Source of the DNA: Eubacterium limosum
GTDB taxonomy: Bacteria > Bacillota > Clostridia > Eubacteriales > Eubacteriaceae
Length of the DNA: 64,000 bases
NCBI RefSeq assembly: GCF_000807675.2
Contig: NZ_CP019962.1
Coordinates: 2,046,001-2,110,000, forward strand
Direction: 5' to 3'
Positions 7,760 through 14,520 of the stretch are shown one piece after another. The translations under genes and the position numbers were made by a program. Below the pieces are notes generated by a model. It made no database searches. It saw nothing but the letters and a program-made list of their open reading frames with translations, and was not told where the DNA came from. Numbering within the stretch: the stretch's first letter is position 1; each line of letters begins with the position of its first letter.

Positions 7760-8645
7760 AGTCGGCATCTATCTCAATTGCGATAAAAGCGACAGTGTGG
7801 AAATGGCCGCGAAGTGCATCCGCTATCTAAGAGGGCGGGGAATACATGTCGCTCTGCTCAATCATCAGATGGAGCCGGATGGAGACCCTGGGGTGCACAT
7901 CTATCCTAAGGATGAATTTTATAAAAAGCCGGACTGTATTGTGGTATTGGGCGGAGACGGAACACTGCTGTCTGTTGCCAGGGCTTCCTGCATTTACGAT
8001 ATGCCCCTTTTTGGCATTAACCTTGGAAAGCTGGGATTTCTGACAGAAGGTGAAGCCTCTAACTATGAGCATCTGTTAGAGGCGCTGTGCGACGGTGAGT
8101 TCTTCCTTGAAAAGCGTATGATGCTGTCCTCCTGTATTCATCGGCCGAATGGTGAGAGTGAGACCTTTCTGGCCCTTAACGATGTTCTGGTAAAAAATAC
8201 CGGGTTTCGCATGATGGACATTAAAGCCTACGCAGGGAAGAACGGCGAGAACATGATCGACTTTTTCAGAGCGGATGGGCTGATTATTGCCAGCCCGACC
8301 GGTTCAACCGCCTATTCGCTGGCGGCCGGCGGACCGGTTGTGGCTCCGGGAACAGATGTCATGATCGTCAATCCCATCTGTCCGCACCGGCTCCACGATC
8401 GTGCTTATGTGATAGCCGCAGAGGAAGATATCACTATTCGTTTTGATGAGCGCGAGCGGGATATTATTGTGAGCTTTGACGGACAGAATATTATCCCCAT
8501 TGGCGCGAGGGATGAGGTTGTGGTGAAAAAAGCACCCTATACCGCCAATTTAGTCCGGCTCAACAATGTGAATTTCTACGATCGTCTGAGGAAAAAGCTT
8601 TCTGACGATGTGCTCAGCAATATCAGCAATAAAGACAGGAGGTAG
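7749..8645 (+). CDS. nadK: NAD kinase
   Basis: A 298-residue ATP-NAD kinase that makes NADP from NAD in the cytosol. The hallmark GGDGTLLSVAR lies near residue 60, the NE/D segment is LALNDVLV, and the diacylglycerol-kinase-like glycine-rich loop is SPTGSTAYSLAAGGP. I chose the ATG at 7749 (GGGGAAAG upstream), which overlaps the tlyA stop; the frame extends further upstream but only inside tlyA. The tlyA-nadK-argR-recN order is conserved in many Clostridia. Confidence 0.95.
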   Translation: MMNEVGIYLNCDKSDSVEMAAKCIRYLRGRGIHVALLNHQMEPDGDPGVHIYPKDEFYKKPDCIVVLGGDGTLLSVARASCIYDMPLFGINLGKLGFLTEGEASNYEHLLEALCDGEFFLEKRMMLSSCIHRPNGESETFLALNDVLVKNTGFRMMDIKAYAGKNGENMIDFFRADGLIIASPTGSTAYSLAAGGPVVAPGTDVMIVNPICPHRLHDRAYVIAAEEDITIRFDERERDIIVSFDGQNIIPIGARDEVVVKKAPYTANLVRLNNVNFYDRLRKKLSDDVLSNISNKDRR

Positions 8646-8650
8646 CTGCC

Positions 8651-9103
8651 GTGAAAGTAGCAAGACAGACTAAAATCATTGAAATTATTGAAAATAATCA
8701 GATTGAAACCCAGGAGGAGCTGGCCGAGCACTTAAAGCAGAGTGGCTACAAGGTGACTCAGGCTACGATTTCGAGGGATATTAAGGAGCTTAAGCTTATT
8801 AAGGTCATGGGGCAGGACGGACGCCAGTATTATTCCTCCTTAAAAGATATGGGTACCATATACGATGAGCGTGTGGTAGCTGTTTTCAGGGAATCTGTTT
8901 TAACAGTAGATACAGCGACCTTTTTAGTAGTGATTCATACACTGCCTGCCATGGCCCAGGCGGCGGCTCTGGCCATTGACTCCATGGAGTGGAATGAAGT
9001 AGTTGGCACTGTAGCCGGAGACGATACCATTTTTGTCGCCGTCCGGGAACAAGATGATGTCAATGAAATCGTAAGCCGCTTTAAAAAATTGATGAAGCCC
9101 TGA
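8651..9103 (+). CDS. argR: Arginine repressor ArgR/AhrC
   Basis: A 150-residue ArgR of normal length. The N-terminal winged helix includes RQTKIIEIIENNQIETQEEL and the SR of the recognition helix (QATISRDIKELKLI). The C-terminal domain has the trimer/arginine-binding segment GTVAGDDTIFVAVR with the Asp pair that contacts arginine. Start is GTG at 8651 with AGGAGGT upstream. It forms arginine-dependent hexamers that repress arginine biosynthesis genes. It sits five bases after nadK. Confidence 0.95.
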   Translation: MKVARQTKIIEIIENNQIETQEELAEHLKQSGYKVTQATISRDIKELKLIKVMGQDGRQYYSSLKDMGTIYDERVVAVFRESVLTVDTATFLVVIHTLPAMAQAAALAIDSMEWNEVVGTVAGDDTIFVAVREQDDVNEIVSRFKKLMKP

Positions 9104-9152
9104 TGGCGTCGGATAAAATAGCCGACAGACTTAAAGCACAGGAGAGGTTTTT

Positions 9153-10856
9153 ATGCTGTTAAATATCGTCATTAAAAATTATGCCCTGATCGAGGCTTTG
9201 AATATCGACCTGGATCCGGGGCTCAATGTGATCACTGGGGAAACCGGGGCCGGTAAATCCATTGTTATCGACGCGCTTACACTACTGTTGGGGCAGCGGG
9301 GCAACAAGTCTAATATCCGCCACGGTGCGGATAAAATGGTGGTGCAGGGATTGTTTGATATTGACGGAAATCAGGCAGTTGCCGCCAAGCTGGCCGAATT
9401 CGGTATTGAGCCAGAGGATGGGCGCCTCATTTTGACCCGTGAGATAGATACCAAGGGGAAAAATGTATGTCGGGCAGATGGGATGATCATTACTGTAACA
9501 CAGCTCCGGGCCATCGGCGACAACCTGATTGATATCCACGGACAGCATGAGCATCAGTCGCTGTTTCAGCGGGAAAACCACCGGCATCTTCTGGATGACT
9601 TTGGCGGGGATCTGGCCAGGGAACTGCTGGGCGCTGTGGTGGAAGACGCTGCGAGACTTAAGGAGCTCAGCCAGAAAATCCGCGGACTTGAAAAAGATGA
9701 GCGGGAAATGGAACGTCAGAAGGAAATGTTCTTATATGAGCTTAAGGAAATTCGGGCCGCCAAGCTGATCGACGGTGAAGAGGAAAGCCTGGAGAGTGAC
9801 AAAAAGATTCTTGTCAACAGTGAGCAGCTTTTCAGAAGCGCCAACGAAGCCTACCAGGTTTTAAACGGTGACGAAAACGCCTACCAGACCGCCCTCCTGG
9901 CGTTGCTGACCGAGCTGGGCGACCGTATACGCAATATTTCGGAGATTGACAGCGGCTTTAAGGTCTATGAGACTGTGGTGGAATCGGCTTATCAGGAGCT
10001 TGAGAACCTGTCTTTTGAAATCCGCAGCTATATTGACGGTATTGACTTTGACATGAATAATCTGGATGAAGTGGAGAAACGCCTGGGCGTGATTACCGGG
10101 CTCAAACGAAAATACGGAAGCTCGATCAAGGAGATTCTGGATTATGGCGCGCTGCTGGAAGAACGGCTTTCTGGCCTCATGAACCGCGATGAGCAGATCG
10201 AAAAATTTCAGAAGCAGTATAAAAAAATTCTGAGAGACTATGAAAGCAGGGCCAACGCACTTCATGAAATGCGCAAAAAATCCGGGCAGGTATTTAAGGA
10301 AGCCCTTGAACATGAATTGAAGGATCTGGCTATGGAAAAAACCGTAGTACAGGTGCAGATCATCCAGGAAAAGAAGCTGATCTCACCCAAGGGACAGGAT
10401 CAGGTTGAATTTTTGATCTCAGTTAACCCCGGGGTGCCGCCCAAGCCGCTGCGCAAAATTGCTTCGGGAGGGGAAATCTCCCGCATCATGCTCAGCATTA
10501 AAAGTATTTTTGGCGACCGCGACCGGATCCAGACCATGATTTTTGACGAGATTGACACAGGTATCAGCGGGAGGACGGCTCAGGCAGTGGCTGAGAAGGT
10601 TTTTGAGCTCAGCAAGACCCACCAGATTATCTGTATCACCCATCTGCCACAGATTGCCTCGATGGCGGATAAGCATTTTCTGGTCGAGAAAAAATCGGCC
10701 GACGACAGTGTTGAGGTGAATTTTGGACCGCTTGGAGAACGGGAACGCCAGAATGAGCTGGCCCGGATGCTTAGCGGCGCAGAGGTGACCCAAACGACCC
10801 TTGATCATGCTGCCGAAATGCTGGAAATGACCAAAAAGTTAAAAAAGACAAAATAG
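9153..10856 (+). CDS. recN: DNA repair protein RecN
   Basis: A 567-residue SMC-like ATPase. Walker A is GETGAGKS near residue 30, followed by the RecN-specific DIHGQHEHQSLF at about 125. A central coiled coil spans about 160-370, and the C-terminal half has the ABC signature ASGGEISRIMLS and Walker B MIFDEIDTGISG. RecN gathers and holds broken DNA ends early in recombinational repair. No LexA-like box is seen directly upstream, so it is probably expressed with argR or from an unseen promoter. Length is typical. Confidence 0.95.
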   Translation: MLLNIVIKNYALIEALNIDLDPGLNVITGETGAGKSIVIDALTLLLGQRGNKSNIRHGADKMVVQGLFDIDGNQAVAAKLAEFGIEPEDGRLILTREIDTKGKNVCRADGMIITVTQLRAIGDNLIDIHGQHEHQSLFQRENHRHLLDDFGGDLARELLGAVVEDAARLKELSQKIRGLEKDEREMERQKEMFLYELKEIRAAKLIDGEEESLESDKKILVNSEQLFRSANEAYQVLNGDENAYQTALLALLTELGDRIRNISEIDSGFKVYETVVESAYQELENLSFEIRSYIDGIDFDMNNLDEVEKRLGVITGLKRKYGSSIKEILDYGALLEERLSGLMNRDEQIEKFQKQYKKILRDYESRANALHEMRKKSGQVFKEALEHELKDLAMEKTVVQVQIIQEKKLISPKGQDQVEFLISVNPGVPPKPLRKIASGGEISRIMLSIKSIFGDRDRIQTMIFDEIDTGISGRTAQAVAEKVFELSKTHQIICITHLPQIASMADKHFLVEKKSADDSVEVNFGPLGERERQNELARMLSGAEVTQTTLDHAAEMLEMTKKLKKTK

Positions 10857-10903
10857 TAGCAGTCCTTAAAATGCGAAATGCGCAAAATGAACAAAATAGT
10901 GCA

Positions 10904-10932
10904 TTAACAAGTGAATAATTTTTAGGTAGAAT
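10904..10932 (+). promoter_or_regulatory. Promoter of pduL
   Basis: TTAACA (10904-10909), 17-bp spacer, TAGAAT (10927-10932), 56 bp before the pduL start. Confidence 0.6.
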
Positions 10933-10988
10933 AAAGCAAGGTAGAGAAACTTAAAAATTAATGGTTAATGAAAAGGAGATTAGTATTT

Positions 10989-11648
10989 ATGGAACGCAGA
11001 GTACCATTGGGATTATCAAACAAACACATTCATTTGTCCCAGGAGGATTTAGAAGCTTTATTCGGTGAAGGCTACGAACTGACACCGAAAAAATTTCTGG
11101 TTCAGCCTGGACAGTTTGCAGCGGTCGAAAAGGTCGACATTGTAGGGCCAAAGAACACACTGGCAGGGGTACGTGTGCTGGGTCCGGTTCGTCCAGAAAC
11201 ACAGCTGGAATTAAACATCGCAGACGGTGTTAAATTAGGAATCCACCAGGTTCCGATCCGTTTATCTGGTGACCTGGAAGGTACACCGGGCTTTACCATT
11301 ATCGGGCCAAAGGGCAAAGTGGTTAAGGAAAAAGGGATGATCGTCGCTGAAAGACATATCCACTTATCCACCGAAGAAGGCGCTAACTACAATCTGAAGG
11401 ACGGCGATATTGTTTCGGTTCGTCTGAAGGGACCTCGCGGCCTGATTTTCAATAATGTGCTGGTGCGTGTTGGGGATAAACACAAAATGGAAATGCACAT
11501 TGACATTGAAGAAGGCAACGCGGCCGGTGCGCGCAACGGACAGCTGGCCTGTATCGTTGATAAGGAAACCGCTACGATTGATTACCTGACCATCTGTGAC
11601 GACGGAAGCCCGCTTCCGATGGTTGGAGACCTTCCGGAAAAAGAATAA
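10989..11648 (+). CDS. pduL: Phosphate propanoyl/acetyltransferase PduL
   Basis: A 219-residue PduL-type phosphotransacylase converting acyl-CoA plus phosphate to acyl-phosphate. Both repeated beta-barrel halves are present, each opened by a metal-binding motif: SNKHIHLSQEDL (residues 12-23) and ERHIHLSTEEG (near 125). I start at ATG 10989, with AAAGGAGA ten bases upstream; an earlier in-frame ATG would overlap that ribosome site. The protein begins directly in the catalytic domain, lacking the N-terminal amphipathic peptide that targets PduL to microcompartments, so a cytosolic acetate-forming role is likely. It is followed by lgt after 23 bp. Confidence 0.93.
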   Translation: MERRVPLGLSNKHIHLSQEDLEALFGEGYELTPKKFLVQPGQFAAVEKVDIVGPKNTLAGVRVLGPVRPETQLELNIADGVKLGIHQVPIRLSGDLEGTPGFTIIGPKGKVVKEKGMIVAERHIHLSTEEGANYNLKDGDIVSVRLKGPRGLIFNNVLVRVGDKHKMEMHIDIEEGNAAGARNGQLACIVDKETATIDYLTICDDGSPLPMVGDLPEKE

Positions 11649-11671
11649 ATTAAAATTATTGGAGGAATGCC

Positions 11672-12451
11672 ATGCCAACACCGAACCCTACAGCGTTTAC
11701 GATTTTCAATATTGAGGTGAAATGGTACGGAATCCTCATTGCCGCAGCCCTGGTAATCGGGATGGTGATTGCGGTCAAGCGCAGTGCGAAATACGGCATT
11801 AAGAGTGATGACATCATGGATTTCTTTCTGTTCCTAGTTCCATCCATTATAGTGGGCGCGCGGCTTTATTATGTTATTTTTGAATGGGGCTACTATTCAA
11901 AACACCTTAATGAAATTATCATGACGCGCTCCGGCGGGCTGGCCATACATGGCGGTATTATTGCCGGAGTGATCGTCGGGATTATTCTGTGCCGGGTAAA
12001 AAAGATCAATTTCTTTGCGCTGGCGGACACGGTGATTCCGGCATTGCCGCTGGGGCAGGCCATTGGGCGCTGGGGCAATTACCTTAACCAGGAAGCTCAC
12101 GGAACTATTACCGATCTGCCCTGGGCCATTACGGTGAACGACCCGATTTTGGGCATGATTCGTGTCCATCCCACCTTTTTGTATGAATCCATCTGGGATT
12201 TGCTCGTTTTTGGATTCCTGTTCTTTTATGAAAAGAAATTCAAAAAAGTTAACGGCGAGCTGCTGTTTTTGTACCTCGCATTGTATTCTGTAGGCCGCTT
12301 CTTTATTGAAGGGCTGCGGACGGACAGCCTGATGTTTATGAACATGCGCGTGGCCCAGCTGATCAGTCTGGCCCTTGTGATCGTCGGATTTGGCGGTATC
12401 ATTGTCCTGAGGAAAAAATTTGGCGGCGAGCATTTAAATGGTGGCGAATAA
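11672..12451 (+). CDS. lgt: Prolipoprotein diacylglyceryl transferase
   Basis: A 259-residue membrane enzyme of normal length with about seven TM segments. The Lgt signature appears as HGGIIAGVIVGIILCRVKK and GRWGNYLNQEAHG (around residues 130-145), with HPTFLYES and GLRTDSL further on. It transfers diacylglycerol from phosphatidylglycerol to the lipobox Cys of prolipoproteins. A GGAGGA site precedes the ATG. Several lipoproteins in this window (binding proteins at 37119 and 51258) would be its substrates. It probably shares the pduL transcript and ends at a terminator. Confidence 0.95.
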   Translation: MPTPNPTAFTIFNIEVKWYGILIAAALVIGMVIAVKRSAKYGIKSDDIMDFFLFLVPSIIVGARLYYVIFEWGYYSKHLNEIIMTRSGGLAIHGGIIAGVIVGIILCRVKKINFFALADTVIPALPLGQAIGRWGNYLNQEAHGTITDLPWAITVNDPILGMIRVHPTFLYESIWDLLVFGFLFFYEKKFKKVNGELLFLYLALYSVGRFFIEGLRTDSLMFMNMRVAQLISLALVIVGFGGIIVLRKKFGGEHLNGGE

Positions 12452-12459
12452 GACTTTAA

Positions 12460-12487
12460 AACACTCCTGAGCAGGGGGTGTTTTTTT
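12460..12487 (+). terminator. Terminator after lgt
   Basis: AACACTCC, loop TGAGCA, GGGGGTGTT, then a run of T. Confidence 0.8.
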
Positions 12488-12616
12488 GGTTAAAATACAA
12501 AAAATAGCTTTATCAAACAAGTATTTCCATGTTTTGCTTAAAGATTAAATGTTACAATACATAGTAATACAATAAAAAAGAATGAAAAGTTATGGGGATT
12601 TTTAGGAGGGACTTCA

Positions 12617-12997
12617 ATGGATGTGAACAATATACTGGGATCAAACGAAGGCAAGCTTCGTATCATACAGGAAACCGTACCGGGCAAACAGGTTACGCTG
12701 GCACATATTATCGCTGGTCCAGACCCGATCGTTTACCAGAAGCTGGGCTTAAACCCAAGCGTGGATTATAATAAGGCGGCCATTGGTATTTTGAGCATGA
12801 CACCGGCGGAAATTGCTGTTATCGCAGGGGATATGGCCATCAAGACCGCCCCGATTGATATGGGCTTTATTGACCGTTTCAGCGGCACCTTAATCTTTAC
12901 AGGCCGTATTTCCGATGTTAAGTCAGCAGTCAATGCAATTTTGAGCTACCTTCAGGGGACATTGGGCTTTACCATCTGCGAAATTACAACAACATAG
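12617..12997 (+). CDS. eutS: Bacterial microcompartment shell protein, EutS/PduU type
   Basis: A 126-residue circularly permuted BMC-domain protein. The family's N-terminal beta-barrel segment RIIQETVPGKQVTLAHIIAG is followed by the core (GILSMTPAEIAVIAGDMAIK) and the closing helix SAVNAILSYLQ. EutS/PduU proteins form hexameric shell tiles with a plugged pore in ethanolamine or propanediol microcompartments. AGGAGGG precedes the ATG. It is followed 15 bp later by eutP, and no enzyme genes of the pathway are in the window, so this is a satellite locus. It could equally be named pduU. Confidence 0.88.
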   Translation: MDVNNILGSNEGKLRIIQETVPGKQVTLAHIIAGPDPIVYQKLGLNPSVDYNKAAIGILSMTPAEIAVIAGDMAIKTAPIDMGFIDRFSGTLIFTGRISDVKSAVNAILSYLQGTLGFTICEITTT

Positions 12998-13012
12998 AAT
13001 GAAGGCGACTTT

Positions 13013-13549
13013 ATGAAAAAGATGATTTTGGTTGGCAGGAGTGAATGCGGAAAAACCACGCTGCGCCAGGCACTGAAGGGTGACACCATTCAGTATGAAA
13101 AAACGCAGTATGTCAATCACTTCGATGTAATTATTGATACACCAGGCGAATACGCCGAAACCAATACACTAGCGCGGGCGCTGGCCCTCTATTCTTACGA
13201 GGCGGACGTGGTAGCACTTTTAATTAATGCGACTGAACCCTATTCCTTATATCCGCCAAACGTTGCACCTGTGGCAAACAGGCCGGTGATTGGGATTGTT
13301 ACGCAGATCGACCATCCCTGTGCCAATACAGAGCAGGCCATCGAATGGCTTAAACTGACCGGCGCTGACCCGATCTTTCCGGTGAGCTCTTATACCGGAG
13401 AGGGGATCTGGCAGCTTTTAGAATACCTGAAGGAGCCGGGGGATGTCCTTCCTTGGGAAAACCAGGAGGAGGCTGAGCAGGAAAGAAATGTAAAATCCAC
13501 AAAATACGAGATCCAGGAATTTGGACAGAAGGATTTTGAATTTATTTAA
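13013..13549 (+). CDS. eutP: EutP/PduV P-loop protein
   Basis: A 178-residue small GTPase-like protein with Walker A GRSECGKTTLRQ at residues 8-19, the G3-like DTPGEYAE at about 43, and the G4-like TQIDHP near 102. EutP/PduV is always found with microcompartment operons; acetate kinase activity and microcompartment positioning have both been proposed for the family. The C-terminal 25 residues are charged and unlike the core. It directly follows eutS and is ended by a strong terminator. Confidence 0.88.
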   Translation: MKKMILVGRSECGKTTLRQALKGDTIQYEKTQYVNHFDVIIDTPGEYAETNTLARALALYSYEADVVALLINATEPYSLYPPNVAPVANRPVIGIVTQIDHPCANTEQAIEWLKLTGADPIFPVSSYTGEGIWQLLEYLKEPGDVLPWENQEEAEQERNVKSTKYEIQEFGQKDFEFI

Positions 13550-13553
13550 AAAA

Positions 13554-13585
13554 ACCCTTCCGCATATACAGCGGAGGGGTTTTTA
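13554..13585 (+). terminator. Terminator after eutP
   Basis: ACCCTTCCGC pairs with GCGGAGGGGT across ATATACA, then TTTT. Confidence 0.85.
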
Positions 13586-13590
13586 TCTGG

Positions 13591-13628
13591 AAAAAGATGG
13601 TGTGTCCTTTTGGCACACCATCTTTTTT
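13591..13628. terminator. Second, bidirectional terminator facing the minus-strand gene
   Basis: AAAGATGGTGTG and CACACCATCTTT form a 12-bp stem with A/T tracts on both sides. It overlaps the stop codon of the gene at 13627. Confidence 0.8.
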
Positions 13629-14097
13629 AGAGATCCTTTAAAATTTCATCCCACACATCACCGATCCGGGTCGTGCCAAAATAGTTGAGACAGGTCGAAA
13701 CTGTTGGAAGATTTTTGTTTGCGTCTATTTCCTTACGGGTTGGCTTTTTGCCAAGGCGTTTAAACTCATCCAGCAGCATCTGAGTGATGATGCTCTTAGA
13801 GTAACGGCGGCGACCCTGGGAAGGAGTATCTTCAACAGGTTCAGGGTCATTGGCGACGGCTTCGGCGGGTTCAGCAATTTCGGGAATGACAGGAGATTCC
13901 GCCTTGACTGGTGCTGGATTAAGGCCAGAAGTGCTGATACCGGCAGCTTTTACGGCCTTTTCCCATTTTTTGAAAAAGCCAAGATAAGCTTTTGCCGGTG
14001 GGTCGATCATATCTTCAGAAGCTGGTACACGTCCTAATTCAACGGCCTTCTTTTGTAATTGCTCAATGAGTGTCTTTTTTTCGTAATATTTTCCCAT
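13627..14097 (-). CDS. Protein with two HNH-repeat-like modules
   Basis: A 156-residue protein with two copies of a module resembling the homing-endonuclease-associated repeat. Residues 8-55 run TLIEQLQKKAVELGRVPASE to FFKKWEKAVKAAGI; residues 100-154 run IITQMLLDEFKRLGKKPTRK to YFGTTRIGDVWDEI. They are joined by a Pro/Ala/Glu-rich linker (residues 57-95). Such modules are DNA-binding helices in endonucleases and regulators, but no nuclease domain is present. It is monocistronic and convergent with eutP. DNA binding is an inference and the function is unknown. Confidence 0.7.
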   Translation of the reverse strand: MGKYYEKKTLIEQLQKKAVELGRVPASEDMIDPPAKAYLGFFKKWEKAVKAAGISTSGLNPAPVKAESPVIPEIAEPAEAVANDPEPVEDTPSQGRRRYSKSIITQMLLDEFKRLGKKPTRKEIDANKNLPTVSTCLNYFGTTRIGDVWDEILKDL

Positions 14098-14444
14098 GGT
14101 TACCTTCCCTTGATTAACAATAATTTCAAAATTTTAAACGGTTATTATTATAGCATAAAACAGTGTAAATACAAGTAAAAATACGCCTGTAAAGTAATAA
14201 AAAATGAAACTTCCGGCAATAAAAAACAGGCGGGATAAATCCAAAGCCTGTTTGGTGCCGATTCAACCGTATTACAGCAAATTTTATACAATAATTTACC
14301 GTATTGATTATACCATAATGCTGTACAGATGTAAATTGAAGTTTTGAAATTGGTCACGCTAAAAGCTCTATTCTTAAAAATAGTAGGAAGCAAAGCCGAG
14401 GGTTGGAAATCCACAAAAGAATAGCGGTAACACTGGACTATTGA
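14098..14444. other. Intergenic region without a supported gene
   Basis: AT-rich spacer between divergent genes. Short frames here lack ribosome sites and resemble no family. Apart from the promoter at 14445-14473 I see nothing that can be named. Confidence 0.6.
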
Positions 14445-14473
14445 TTGATTTTAAAAAGTTATTAAGATATAAT
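14445..14473 (+). promoter_or_regulatory. Promoter of the hybrid histidine kinase
   Basis: TTGATT (14445-14450), 17-bp spacer, TATAAT (14468-14473). Confidence 0.7.
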
Positions 14474-14520
14474 ATGAACAAGTGATGATATTATGATTAA
14501 GAGCGACCATGAAGGAGTGA

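Noticed and set aside
14148-14414. Minus-strand 88-codon frame
   Set aside because: Biased toward Tyr, Phe and Cys, with no ribosome site, lying in an AT-rich spacer; it is best explained as chance.
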